From Mytilisepta virgata (taxonomy: Eukaryota > Mollusca > Bivalvia > Mytilida > Mytilidae), in assembly GCA_028015205.1 (NCBI GenBank), contig JAPWFG010000059.1:1-64000 (forward strand): a DNA stretch of 64,000 nucleotides, given 5' to 3'. Positions 1-11,288 of the stretch are shown piece by piece. The translations under genes were made by a program, and so were the position numbers. The stretch's first letter is position 1, and every line of letters begins with the position of its first letter. Below the pieces are notes generated by a model, which was given only the letters and a program-made list of their open reading frames with translations, was not told the DNA's origin and did not search any database.

Positions 1-279
1 CAAATGTGGGTTCTACATGCGTGACGATGAAGGCAACAACCATTTTCTTGGGATGGGGGGGGGGGGGGGTGGTTGGCTGGCTGGAATTTTCGTTTACTTG
101 AATAAAAAATTTCAGAACCTTAAAGTGACAAATTCTTTTTAAAAATGGCTAACACTTGTTGGTTTTGGAAAATTTTAGAGATGTTGCGGACTAATGATGG
201 AATTTGAACACCTTCCAAGTTCATGCCAGAGAACCCATTACAGCTGAACAGTAAAATTATGAAATAATATACACTCAAC

Positions 280-760
280 GAGTGGGTGGTATATTGGAAT
301 ATCCTTGTCCGTCCTTCTGTCTGTCCGATATTTGTGACAAAAATCTCAGCTCCCTGTTGTGGGAATGATTTCAAATTTAGTATGTAGCTTTACAGTGATG
401 GGGCATATGTTGTAGGCAATTTTGGTGGCTGTCTGATATCACCTTCCTGTTAACGGAACTTTAAAAAATCTCAGCTCGCTTTCATGGGAATGATTTAAAA
501 TTTAGTATGTAGCTTTACAGTGATGGGGCATACGTTGGAAGCAATTTTGGTGGCTGTCTGATATCGAATTCCTGTTAAGCTGAACTTTGAATTTTTGGTA
601 AATCATTATGAAAAATTTCCATCATAAATATCCTGGCTCCCTTTAAACGGAATTATTTCAAATCTAGCATGTCTAGCTTAACAGTGATAGAACATATGTC
701 TGACTGTTGTAAGGAATTTCGGTGGCTGTATGATATTAACTTCCTGTTTAGTGAACTTTG
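280..760. repeat. Degenerate tandem-like repeat block
   Basis: Three diverged copies of a roughly 125-160 bp unit can be read here. Each has a variant of 'atctcagctccct', then 'gggaatgatttcaaatttagtatg', then a copy of 'ggtggctgtctgatatc' and 'ttcctgtta'. A related single copy lies near 9.05-9.21 kb. No credible coding frame crosses it. The first 280 bases hold a G-run (about 53-70) and otherwise nothing I recognise. Confidence 0.6.
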
Positions 761-1104
761 AATTGGAGTGGGGTATACCTGGCAGGACTTTCATGCAACT
801 TCATGTTATAACATGTTTGCCCAATAAAAGCCATCTCGTAGCCAGTTACCATACAGCACATTCAATATTATTGTTTGCAGTGAAACATGTATTCATTCAT
901 AGAGATGAAATGAATTTAGTCTTGTTTGCAAAATTCACATTCCGACTGACTATCCGGGAGAAAGAAAAATCCATTATGTGCCTTATGTTATGAAATATCA
1001 CCCTGCAAAATTCAATGCCTCGAGCTTTCCAAATGTTTCCATCATGAAATTTCAAAAATTGGTGGTGCTTAACTTTTGACAGGGTGTATATTATCTTGGG
1101 TGTG

Positions 1105-1345
1105 AAATGGGAAAGCACTAGGGAAAATAATAAAACGGGATTCCGGGAAAGGTACCCCATTTAGACCCCCCTGATGATCTGGCCCAAAATCTGCAAATTT
1201 AAAAAAAATTCAACTATTATCTTGCCATTTTGTGTGAAATGGGAAAGCTCTAAAAAAAAGAAAAAAAACGGGATTCCTGGAAAGGGACCCTCATTTAGAC
1301 CCCCCTCATGATCTGGCCCACAATTTGCGAATTAGAAAAGAATTC
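1105..1345. repeat. Direct repeat pair of about 125 bp
   Basis: Two imperfect copies, starting near 1105 and 1232, both contain 'gaaatgggaaagc', 'cgggattcc.gg' and 'atttagacccccct', ending with 'gatctggccca'. This is non-coding dispersed repeat material. Confidence 0.6.
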
Positions 1346-1351
1346 AACTGA

Positions 1352-2643
1352 TTTTTAGCTCACCTGACCTGAAAGGTCGAGCTTTTCTCATCACTTGGCG
1401 TCCGTCATCCGTCGTCGTCTGTTAACTTTTACAAAAATTTTCTCCTCAAACTACTGGGCCAAATGTAACCAAACATGGCCACAATCATCATTGGGATATC
1501 TAGTTTAAAAGATACGTCGAACCACCCCGCCTGCCAATAAACATGGCCGCCATGGCTAAAAATAGAACATAGGGGGTAAACTGTAGTATTTGTCTTATAT
1601 TTCAAAAATGAAAGCATTTAGAGCAAAATTGACGGGGTAAAAATGTTTATCAGGTCAAGACCCTTTGTTGGGTTATTGCGCCTGAAATGTTAATTTTTTA
1701 GGAAATTTTGCAGTTTGTTATCTTGAATATTATTATAGATAAAGACAAATTGTAAACAACAAAAATGTTCATCAAAATAAGATCTACAAATAAGTCAACT
1801 GAACATGACCAAAATCATTGATTGACCCCTTATGGGAGTTTTTGCCCTTTAAATACGGCGTCCGCTGTAAACTTTCCTTTAAAGATATTCTCCTTTGAAA
1901 CCACCGGGCCAGTTGGCACTAAACTTTGGTTGAATGGTCCTTGGGTGGCCCCCTTCCAAATTCATATCTGGCATCCCCGACTTCCAAGAACATGGCTGCT
2001 GTTAACTAAAAATAGAAAAAAGGGGGGTCGATGAATTTCAAAAGTCTTCTCTGAAACTACTGGGCCAAATTGAACAAAATTTGGCCACAAGCATCATTAG
2101 GGTATCTAGTTTAAAAAATTTGTCCGATGGCTCCCTTTGCCAACCAACATGGCCGACATGGCTAAAAATAGAACATAGGGGTAAACCACAGTTTTTGTCT
2201 TATATTCCAAAAAATAAAGCATTTAGAGCAAAACTGACATGGGGTAAAAATGTTTATGAGGTCAAAATCTACCTGCCATGAAATTTTCAGACGAATCGTC
2301 AACCCTTTGTTGGGTTATTGGTCCTGAATTCTTAATTTTAAGGAAATTTTGCAGTTTAAGGTTATTAACTTGAATATTATTATAGATAAAGACAAATTGT
2401 GAACAAAAAAAATGTTCAACAAGATCTACAAATAAGTCAACATAACCAAAATCATTGATTGACCCCTAACAGGAGTTTTTGCCCTTTAAAGACAGCATCC
2501 AGCGTAAACTTTCCTTTAAAGATCTTTTTGAGACCAAACTTTGGTGGAATTGTCCTTGGTTGGCCTCCTTTCAAAATTGTGTGTGCATAAGATGAAAAGT
2601 TCAATGCAGGTGAGCGATACAGGCTCTTTAGAGCCTCTAGTTT
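1352..2643 (+). repeat. CTCACCTG-ended dispersed repeat, copy 1
   Basis: The copy starts with 'tttagctcacctgacctg' and ends with 'aggtgagcgatacaggctc' followed by 'tttagagcctctag'. The CTCACCTG/CAGGTGAG ends are inverted relative to each other. Inside are reiterated modules with 'aacatggccg', 'ctaaaaatagaacatagggg' and 'aaactttcctttaaagat'. Similar copies or pieces lie at 6.5-7.2, 19.9-20.3, 21.1-23.0, 25.9-26.8, 43.3-43.5 and 55.9-57.2 kb. It is probably a non-autonomous mobile family, but no transposase or clean target duplication was seen. Confidence 0.75.
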
Positions 2644-3001
2644 ATTTGGTATGATTGTTGGTCATCAAATGTTGATATTCATACTATATTGCCCTATAGA
2701 ACGAAGAATTTTTATAGAAGTTATAGGACTTGTACTATTTTCTTTATCTATGGTAAATTTATACTTCAAGATTTTTATATTTCCATCTGTGTGGAGTGTG
2801 TGGTATGTGATCAAGCTCACTTATTCTTTAATTGAGTGATTGAACTCATGAGTTCATATCAAGTAAAAATTCTGTAAAAATTGACCTGAGTAATGGTCTC
2901 TGTCTGTCCGCAATTGTGAATATATCTCCTGAAACTACTGGGCAGATTTTTTTCAAATTTTACAGAATTGTTACTAATGATATGAAGTTGATCATATCAT
3001 A

Positions 3002-3824
3002 CACAGGCGCTTGTCTCAGAAAAAAAAAATTACTATATATGCCAAGAGAAAAGAAAAGGTCCCCAACTCGGGCAACACAATTTTATGCGCCTGCTTCGAT
3101 TTCCAAAGAATTATCCCTTTCACCTTTCGGTCTCGCTCAAAACTTTTGGATCAATAAAAAAAATATTAATTTATCAACACAATGATGTATGACACGCCTA
3201 CCTTACTTGCCAATCAACAGCGCTTTAGGTATATGAAATCGGTCAAAAGTGAATTATTTATCAGTACTACAATAAACTGCAAATTTGAAGACAAGGAGCA
3301 AATAAAAAAATTAAAATAAAGAAAATGAACTGTTTAAAAAATTCCTTTCTTTGTTCTTTTGTCATGATTAATTAATTGAAAAACAATGGTATGAAGAAGT
3401 AATAATAAATCGCTGCTGGTAAATAAATTGATGAGTTGATGGCGTTCTATTTATAAATTAATACTCTAGTTTCCAAGTTTTAATTTTAGCATACTGAGTT
3501 AGCCAATCAGAAAGCAGCAATTCATTTGATCCTCGTCTTCAAATTTGCAGTTTATTGTAGTACTGATAAATAATTCACTTTTGACCGATTTCATATGGCT
3601 AAAGCACTGTTGATTGGCAAGTAAGGTAGGCGTGTCATACATCATTGTGTTGATAAATTAATATTTTTTTTATTGATCCAAAAGTTTTGAGCGAGACCGA
3701 AAGGTGAAAGGGATAATTCTTTGGAAATCGAAGCAGGCGCATAAAATTGTGTTGCCCGAGTTGGGGACCTTTTCTTTTCTCTTGGCATATATGGTAATTT
3801 TTTTTTCTGAGACAAGCGCCTGTG
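3002..3824. mobile_element. Fold-back (MITE-like) DNA transposon with 8-bp target duplication
   Basis: Two inverted arms of roughly 300 bp (about 3002-3300 and 3530-3824) face each other across a ~230-bp centre. The ends read 'CACAGGCGCTTGTCTCAG' and its complement. The 8-mer ATATCATA lies directly outside both ends (2994-3001 and 3825-3832), a target-site duplication. Eight bases fits hAT, P or Merlin-type elements; the CA-start resembles P-type ends, but the superfamily is inference. No transposase is encoded. A single arm of the same family lies at 47.63-47.9 kb. Confidence 0.85.
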
Positions 3825-4202
3825 ATATCATACCACCATTCTCTTATATTGTGGGACTTTGTTCATTTTCCATCATAATGTATTATATGTAAATAATTCT
3901 GTTGCATTTTTCGCAGTAACCACACAGGCTAGCTTCTGCCTTTCCCATTTCCCACTCAATGCCCATATGCTGACATCAAGGCCCCTCTGATCATTTTGTG
4001 AGGTGGGGATCTTGGAGGCTTTGCCTTTGTTTCAGTAAGTATTCTTAGCAATAAAAGATCCATAAAAAGTTATTATGACCAAAATAATCCAATGTCTTAT
4101 AGGAGTTGTCCTTAAGTGATGATTGTTTTGACAAATTTTACTGTTTTTGGCTATTATTTCATAAAACTGATAGAACGGATCTTTCAATGGCAAAAGTGTT
4201 TA

Positions 4203-4399
4203 GGGCTATTCCATTAAAATGGATGTGGGAGGATAGGAAAAGAGGTCTTTTGATGGGACATGGGTCCTGGGTCATTATTTACATAAGCCAATTAGATGCA
4301 TGTGAAAGTACTGAAATAAGGGTTGTTGGTTGTTGGGCTATCTGAAGTAAAGTCAAGAAATACCAAAGGGATATTCGAAACCTTTTAATGGAATAGCCC
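4203..4399. mobile_element. Small MITE, PIF/Harbinger-like, TTA target duplication
   Basis: Terminal inverted repeats 'GGGCTATTCCATTAAAA' and 'TTTTAATGGAATAGCCC' bound a 197-bp element. TTA sits immediately outside each end (4200-4202 and 4400-4402). A 3-bp TWA duplication with G/C-rich ends is the PIF/Harbinger signature. It has no coding capacity. Confidence 0.8.
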
Positions 4400-4518
4400 T
4401 TAGCAATATAACATTTACAAAACAAGTAATGACCAAAATTGTCAGAATTATCTCAAGAATAATCTTTTTGGATCAGGAGTTTACTCTATAAATGCATGCT
4501 GTGTGTTTCTATTTGTAG

Positions 4519-4665
4519 GAAAGTAGTGTAGTTCTTAAAGTCAAAGTTATTTCTGATGTGGAAGACAGAGAAGAAAATATGATGTTTTATGTTATTGACA
4601 AGTTAACAAAGTCTGTTAAACAAATGTTCATTTCAAGAGAAATGAGTACAGAACTGAGGAAATGA
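4519..4665 (+). CDS. Possible exon of an unidentified gene
   Basis: A pyrimidine-rich acceptor ending 'atttgtag' precedes an open frame of 48 codons that stops at TGA 4663-4665. It reads as a charged segment with 'VVLKVKVISDVED' and 'FYVIDKLTKSVKQ', strand-like and resembling the start of an OB-fold domain. The next candidate exon is at 6084. The phase does not connect cleanly, so linkage is unproven. Confidence 0.3.
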   Translation, partial: ESSVVLKVKVISDVEDREENMMFYVIDKLTKSVKQMFISREMSTELRK

Positions 4666-6083
4666 AACTTCTACATTATTTCCAGTGTTAATGTTGGAAC
4701 AGTGATTAATGTTCGAGACTTTTCTCAAGTATGTATGAAAATTTATATATTTGCAGTTGTATGATCAGTTAAAAATGTTTACATCTTTTCCTAAAGGTTA
4801 CATATTAAATGAAAAATCAAATTTCCCACAAGGTTATATAAATTAAAGTTGTAATCAACTGGAAATATTGAAACATACTATGTTTTTTTTTCATTTTATA
4901 TTTTATTTTTATTTGGCGGAGGGGAAGAGATGCCCAGGTTTATAGGAAACGCAGGTTTGTTTTTTAACGTTACTCATATGGGTTTTTTGGCTAATGTGCA
5001 CAAATACAAGTCAGAATGTGTTATAGCTAATGAAAAACTTGTGAAATTAAGTTGCAGACCTACTTTCCCAAATGTTTTTGAGAATTTTAGCCAAAAACAT
5101 GTAATTTTATATCCCCAGCAAACAAAAAGGGGAGTATATAGGAATCGCTTTGTCTGCTCATTGGTTTTGCAAGTCTAGCTCCTCATAAACCGATAGATTT
5201 CAATGAAACATAAAACAAAGAAAGAGCAATATATGTAAATGTTCATGTAGAAAAATAATAATGGCCTTGTGCGTTTAAGGGTAGAAAATTGGACTAAGTG
5301 TTGGTAAAAATACAGCTTTATATTGTTTTGGATGTACTGGCCCTTCCGTCTCTGTCAAATTTAGGTCAAGGTTGTTGCATATTCTTCTAAATATTGTGTA
5401 ATTTGTTGACATTTACACACAAGACATGTAGTCTTTACTATTTTTTTCTTAATTTGTACAAATTTTCACATTTGTTCAAAAATAAACACATATTCTTGAT
5501 AGAAAAAAATGAACAAATAAAATAACATGAAAAAGCCTACTTACTTACCCTGTTTTTTTGGAGGATGCAACATTAAACAGACATATAACTGACATTTTAT
5601 AAACTATTTATGAAGGTTGATGTTAAGTAAACAATTAATTTTGATTTATTATGCAGTAGTGTTTTTTTTTCTGTTCATAGACCAAAATAAAAGACAGATT
5701 AAAAAAAAATTGAAGTTGTAGTACTTTACATATACATGTATAATGTGAAAGCAGGGATATGGTGTGTAAGTTTGACACAAAATCCCTATACATACAAGAA
5801 AAGCTCAAGCAAAGGGACAGAGGTTTGATTTCTGTCCATCTCAAAGTAATTTTTTTCTATGCATTTTAAGCATAATTTGTACTCTACAAGCAATCGTCTA
5901 TTTAAAGTGAAGAGTAAATTTTGTATTGCTTGGGGAACTCAATGTTTCGACATAGCAGATATTCTGGTTTACATCTGTATGTCTGTCCATCCGTTTTCAT
6001 CACAGTTTTTGTCATATTTAAGTTACCATGGTAGAGATTTGCTCCAATTGTTTGCAAGCAATGCCATTGTTTTGTCATTTCAG

Positions 6084-6251
6084 TTCTCAGATGTCCTGGT
6101 AACGCCAAAGAGTAGGAGAAGAATTCTCTATGTAAAACCAGAGGTAGATACGGATACTCCTGTTTTTGAAGTGAAACTATGGGGGGAGAAAGCATACCAG
6201 GAAATCCCTGCTATCAATTCAAAAATATTAGTCACTAAAAAACTAACCTAG
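6084..6251 (+). CDS. Possible OB-fold-like terminal exon
   Basis: A good acceptor ('tttgtcatttcag') is followed by 55 sense codons and TAG. The peptide has 'VFEVKLWGEKA', a pattern seen in RPA-like single-strand DNA-binding OB folds, preceded by 'SDVLVTPKSRRRILYVKPE'. It could be the end of a small nucleic-acid-binding gene that includes the 4519 exon, or a leftover of a transposon-encoded RPA-like gene. The intervening 4.67-6.08 kb shows only AT-rich sequence with no convincing gene. Confidence 0.35.
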   Translation, partial: FSDVLVTPKSRRRILYVKPEVDTDTPVFEVKLWGEKAYQEIPAINSKILVTKKLT

Positions 6252-6539
6252 AAGCTAAACCCTTCCAAGGCAAAAAGGATGGAAATTCCACCACGACAAC
6301 AGAAATAAAGGTATGTTCTATCAAGAAGTTTGTTCTATCAAGAAGGCAACTTAAGGTTTATGGATGTTGATGAACTTTGAGTACTAGTAAAGTTTAGTTT
6401 TAGTTGATAAAGTTTGTACAGTATTTTTAGTCCAGCACTGGTAGTTTTGATAAATGGTAGAGAAGTTTTTTTTTTATAAAGGACCCAGTGAACAATCATG
6501 GATTCTTTTAGCATTCCACAGAGTCTGGTATTCGGACCC

Positions 6540-7225
6540 ATTCCCAATGGCAAACCCCCTATATTTTTCCCAATTTCAGGTGTAAACATGGCCGACATGG
6601 CTAAAAATAGAACATAGGGGGTAAACTGCAGTTTGTCTTGTATCTCAAAAACTAAAGCAAATAGAGCAAAACTGACAGGGGTAAAAATTTTCATCAGGTC
6701 AAGATCGACCTGCCATGAAATTTTCAGACGAATCGGTCAACCCTTTGTTGGGTTATTGCCCCTGAATTGTTAATTTTAAGGAAATTTTGCAGTTTTAGGT
6801 TATCTTGAATATTATTATAGATAAAGACAAATTGTAAACAGCAAAAATGTTCAAAGTAAGATCTACAAATAAGTCTAACATGAAAATAGAAAAAAGGTTG
6901 GGGGCGAATTTCAAAAATCTTCTTATATGAAACTACAATGCCAGTTGGAACCAAAGTTGGCAGTAATGGTTCTTAGGAGATTGTCTTTCAGAAATATGTC
7001 CAATGACCTGTAATGTTGACAAAGACAGCCGCCACAGCCGTACTTAGTTTAACAAAGAGCCCTATGGGAAAATTCATTGAAAAATCTTCTTGTCTTAAAC
7101 CACTTGACCAATTGGAACCGGACTTGGCAGCAATGGTTGTCTTACTGAGGTATGTCCGATGACCTGGACTGTCAACCAAGATGGCCGCCACAACTGAACT
7201 TAGTTTAACATAGGGCGTTTTTATT
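6540..7225 (+). repeat. CTCACCTG-family repeat, partial copy
   Basis: Internal modules of the family at 1352 are present ('aacatggccgacatggct', 'aaaaatagaacataggggg', 'cttagtttaacatagggc'). Neither terminal signature is intact. The reading frames here are repeat shadows. Confidence 0.65.
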
Positions 7226-7409
7226 GCAGAGAAACCAGTTTAGGTTTTGACTCGGTTTTTCAAACTTTCTATTTATTGTCCAAACTGGTTTTGAACCAGA
7301 TTTAAACCCAAACCGGTTTTTTTATTTATCGGTGTTAAACTGAAACTAGTTTCCGAAACTCATCAAACCACCTCCGGGTACGGTTTCGGCGGTTTGTCAT
7401 CTCTTCAAA

Positions 7410-7506
7410 ATGGCGTCCGTTGAAGTTTTGATATTGGAGTGCAGCGTTTGTCTCGAACAGTTTGGTTGTTTAGAGCAATTTCATGACCATCCATGCTGTA
7501 CCAGTG
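7410..7506 (+). CDS. First coding exon: zinc-finger-like N-terminus of a Myb/SANT-type gene
   Basis: The ATG at 7410 sits in a locally CpG-richer stretch ('aaaATGGCGTCC') after non-repeat sequence, as expected for a first exon. It encodes 32 codons plus one base and then meets a GTAATA donor at 7507. The peptide includes 'CSVCLEQF' and 'FHDHPCC', matching a C-x2-C ... H-x3-C zinc-finger layout. The exon ends in phase 1. Two downstream acceptors in phase 1 (8212 and 9450) are compatible, so it may feed two alternative second exons. The product is probably a nuclear DNA-binding protein; no orthologue is named. Confidence 0.55.
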
Positions 7507-8211
7507 GTAATAATTTATGTTTAATTGATTTAATGAGCCCTTTTTGGCTGCAAAAGTCTTCATGAAGGGTTAACAGATTGCTGTTTTGCAATTTGTCTGA
7601 TGCAAGCATGAAATTAGTTGGGTTCCACTTTAAAAAGTCTCAAAAATGTAACTGATTGTAATGCTATTTTTGAAAAAAACTGTATACTCGTTCATATATA
7701 TATATATATATTGCATTACAATATTGATCTTTACCGAATATACATGTGAGCATATTTCTGCTTACACTAGTTTAGGGCGCCTGGATAGGGGTGATGCTCC
7801 CATATCTCCCACCCTTTTATCTCCCCTCTCCATACTCCCACCCCTTCTCTTGTTCCTCCTGCCCCCTTTTTTCCGGTGTCATGATACCCCGTCCAGGCAT
7901 TCACTTTAATTCCTTGACATTTTTTCTTTTAGAGTACATTTTTGTTCTTTCAATCTCGGACCTTTTAATTTTCTGTGGAGGCAAGAGGGCCTGGGGTATA
8001 CTCGTTCATATATAATTGTTCTATATTTAAATGCTATTATAGAGTCAAATAGAAGAATAAAATCAGATTAAGTACATAACCAACCAGTGTTACTACTTTG
8101 TTAATTACACATTGTTTTTCAATGTTTGGTTAATCATGTTATGCATGTTTCATTGACATTTAAATTTATTGAACTTGGACTGTTTCATGCAATACAAAAT
8201 ATATGTTGCAG

Positions 8212-8594
8212 GGGATAAAAATGTAACCAAAGAAACAAGTCCTGATGCAGAAGGGCCTATTTCAGAACTCCTCCCGGAAACATACCATAGATTTGCTTCA
8301 AAATCTGTTTTAAGAAGTTATGTATGTGAAAGTGAGAAAAATGCAGATGATTTTAGAAAAAAAGCAGACCCAGCAGATAAAAAGAAGGGTGTATACAAAG
8401 AGGTTATGTCCAATTTGAATGTAAAAGGAAAAGAAGCTGTAGATGCAATAACTAGACCCTGGCTTATCAACCTGCTGGTTGACTGGTGGAAATTTGACAA
8501 CGTGATTTGCAACTTCACAGAAAATGCAGGAAACATGCCTTTGAGACATTGTCCAGAAGCCCCCAAAAATATATTGTTGTTTCCTGCTACATGA
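8212..8594 (+). CDS. Candidate alternative terminal exon of the zinc-finger gene
   Basis: The acceptor 'atatgttgcag' ends at 8211 and the frame joins the 7410 exon in phase 1. It stays open for about 126 codons to a TGA at 8592-8594. The peptide is hydrophilic with a K-rich middle ('DPADKKKGVYKEVM') and a Trp-containing tail ('LVDWWKFDNVIC'). I recognise no family. Either it is an alternative last exon or it is spliced internally (a phase-1 GGTGTAT donor lies near 8389) on to 9450. Confidence 0.4.
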
Positions 8595-8689
8595 CCTTCC
8601 CTGTTTTTTAGCCCTACCCTAAAGTTTTTTTGCAAAATAAAAAAAACTTTTTTCCGAAACACAAAACAAAAGTGGCATAAAGAATAGAT

Positions 8690-8965
8690 ACCAGATTGGT
8701 GGCCGAGTGGTCTAGGTAGTTCGTCATGACTACTAATGATCACTAGCCCGTCAACACTGAGGTTGTGAGTTCGAATCTCACCTGTGGAGGGGTGTGTTCG
8801 ACTCCGATCTTAATTGACAAGGATTGCCAATTTTCCTACCGAAGGTCGGTGGTTCTCTCCGGGTGCTCCGGCTTCCTCCACCAATAAAAACTGGCCGCCG
8901 CGAAATAGCCAAATGTGCTGAAAACGGTGTAAAACCCCAACTAAACAATCAAATAAATAAAACAA
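8690..8965 (+). mobile_element. tRNA-derived SINE
   Basis: The head carries RNA polymerase III promoter boxes: A-box-like 'TGGCCGAGTGG' at 8700-8710 and B-box-like 'AGTTCGAATCT' at 8769-8779, tRNA-Ser/Leu-like. A conserved-looking body follows ('gggtgctccggcttcctcca'), and the tail reads 'taaacaatcaaataaata'. It has no clear flanking duplication. It is not a functional tRNA gene, because the acceptor stem does not close. Confidence 0.75.
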
Positions 8966-9009
8966 ATCAAGTTCGGATTTAAATTTCAGTTTATTTCAGT
9001 TTTTGTGCC

Positions 9010-9245
9010 CCAACCTTTAGGCGTCGGTGGTAAGGGGGGCACTATTGTTATTTCCGTCCGTCCGTATGTATGTCCTAACATTAAGAACATTTTCCTCACA
9101 TATTTCTCGGCTTCTAAAAATGGGAATGATTTGAAATTTTATATGCTGCTGTGATATGATGAGATGTACGCTGTAAGTTGTTTTCAGGGCAATCAGATAC
9201 ATACTTCCTGTTTTTAGGCCGACTTGTAAGGCGAGGCAACCGTGT
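9010..9245. repeat. Dispersed repeat related to the 0.3-0.76 kb block
   Basis: It shares 'gggaatgatttgaaattt', 'tatgctgctgtgatatgatg' and the 'tccgtccgtatgta' type opening with the repeat block near 0.3-0.7 kb. It is non-coding and ends just before the intron that precedes the Myb/SANT-like exon. Confidence 0.45.
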
Positions 9246-9449
9246 CCCATGGACACATTTCTTTTATTTTTTGAAGTTATGGCTTAAGAACTTTATTTTC
9301 TTTGACAATTTGAAGTTATGTCACTAAAATCCTGAATGAAATGCTCCGGGGAGTGCAGCTTGATACGATCCCAGAACATTGGGGCAAATGACTCTTTTTT
9401 TGACATGTTACAAACATATTGTAATTTCTTGAAATACTTATACTTACAG

Positions 9450-10193
9450 AGTCCAATAAAGACAGAACAGAAGATACAGAGTCCAATATAGACATAACAG
9501 AAGAAACAGAGTCCAATATAACAGAGGAAAAGTCTACGGAAGATACCCGAGGAAGTAGCAGTAATCAGAACATAGTAACAATAAGGCAGTGGTCGAAAGG
9601 AGTCTTGAATTTGATTAAGCTTCACACAGAAAACGACCACTTATTTAACAAAGCTGGAGTTAAAAAGAAGTCTATTTGGGAAAAAATATCTTCAAAAATG
9701 TCAGATCTTGGATACTCTTTTTCTGGTACACAGTGCAAGCAAAAATGGAAGAACATAACAAAAAACTACAGAGATACAGTTGATCACAATTCCAAATCTG
9801 GAAATGACTTGAAAGAGTGTCCTTTCTTCAAAGAATTGAATGAAGTTTACGGATATAGACCAAATGTAAATCCTGTTTATCTTCTTGGGTCAATTGATAA
9901 TAATAACAATAGAGAAAAAACAATGATGAAAAGTCTGATTCTATAAGCTCAACCAGCAAAACAACTCCTTCATGCAAAAGAAAAATTATCCCAGTAAGTC
10001 CAAATAATGAAAACAAAAAGAAAACATCTGATGTTCAGGACTTTTTAAAAGAAATGCAGCAGGAAATGAAAGATGATCAGCAAAAATTATTGCAGGAACT
10101 AAAATGCCAACATAACGAGAAGATGGATAAGGAGGAAAAAAACTGGAATTAATGAAAAAACTAATTGAGAAATTACCAGGGAAAAATCAGTAA
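9450..10193 (+). CDS. Myb/SANT-like (trihelix) DNA-binding exon, interrupted by two frameshifts
   Basis: After the acceptor 'tatacttacag' an acidic, serine-rich linker is followed by a trihelix/Myb_DNA-bind_4-like domain: 'WSKGVLNLIKLH', 'KKKSIWEKISSKM', 'GTQCKQKWKNITKNYRD', 'FFKELNEVYGYRP'. These give the spaced tryptophans and helices of that fold. A C-terminal charged coiled coil follows ('FLKEMQQEMKDDQQKLL'). The frame changes once near 9911-9920 and again near 10134-10142, both in A-runs and both as if one A were missing; the last frame stops at 10191-10193. The domain itself is intact. It is phase-compatible with the 7410 exon. Such proteins are sequence-specific DNA binders and are also used as the second protein of Harbinger transposons, so host gene or transposon origin is open. 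Confidence 0.65.
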
Positions 10194-10564
10194 TAGATTT
10201 GAAATAAAACTCACTTTCCAATATACTTTCCTTAGTTTGAGTAATACACTACAGTAAAATGTGTTTTGAGACTTGTTCGATTAAGTTCAGTATTACATTT
10301 TTTTTCGCAAATAGCCAGAACAGGTTAACAGGTTATTTTTGTTTTCTTTTTGGTTGTTTTTTTTTTTATTTCATTTTTATTGTATTGTTACAAATTTTAT
10401 TGAATAGATGTTGCCATGGACATACCATGTACATTGTATTTCTCATTTAAACAGAAGGCCTTGACCAGCAGTTCACCAAAGGAATAAAAGAGGAGGGTCA
10501 ATGACATGAATAAGACCAATACATGAACATACATGTATCTGGACCAACAAAATTGTTAAACTAA

Positions 10565-10914
10565 GGCCACATCAAATTGATTTTTTGTTCTTTGGATTTC
10601 GCCGCTCCGATTTTCAGACCGTAAATTTTAAGAAAAATATTTTTTGCCGCTTCATTTTGCACGCCCCAAATTCTTCATTTTTCAATAAATTTAAAATAAA
10701 GTGTTCGCTCGCTCCTAAAATTTGGGAAAAAATTACGATTTTTTTCCAATTTTTGCAATATTTTAGTTTAAAAAAAATTGTGCTGCACATATATTTGATC
10801 TTCGCCTGAAAAAACTAGTCCTAAGGAAAAAAAAATAAAAATTAAAATTTCGCTCGAACACACCTTTTTTTGCCATAAGAAATCCAAAGAACTAAAAATC
10901 AATTTGATGTGGCC
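10565..10914. mobile_element. MITE, PIF/Harbinger-like, TAA target duplication
   Basis: Long terminal inverted repeats start 'GGCCACATCAAATTGATTTT' at 10565 and end with the complement at 10914. TAA flanks both sides (10562-10564 and 10915-10917). It is 350 bp and non-coding. The 'CTTTGGATTTC' inner part of the repeat is also mirrored. Confidence 0.85.
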
Positions 10915-11288
10915 TAATCCTTCCTTCTATTTTGATAGCATATCTTAATGCCTTTAGTACTATTAAAATTATAAAATAATAGATCTCTTGTAATTTTGTT
11001 CTGCTCTACTGAATTTTACATGTATTATGTCCGTCTGACTTTGAAATTTCATTATACAATTTTTAACTTGCCGGCAGCATAAACAACTGTAGATCTTTTA
11101 TTACTCAGAGAGGAAAAGAGTAGGACAAATCATATCTTGTATACAGATGCATCATGTCAAGCTGCATGTGTCCGACATATATCCATTGACCTTTTAAGTT
11201 TTTTCATGGTTCCGTGACTAAGTGTGACTCGACAATTAATGGATCTTCATCAAACTTGTTTCAATAGTAGAAGTTGGAAAGATGTTGA

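Noticed and set aside
5859..6083. N-terminal part of the frame beginning at 5859
   Set aside because: It precedes a good acceptor and has no coding character; only 6084-6251 was kept.
7661..8015. Two overlapping frames with Pro/Ser-rich peptides
   Set aside because: Low-complexity pyrimidine-rich intron sequence between the 7410 and 8212 exons; no splice support.
8695..8795. Possible tRNA gene (A and B boxes present)
   Set aside because: The acceptor stem does not close, the body continues into a conserved SINE region and a repeat tail, so it is a tRNA-derived SINE.
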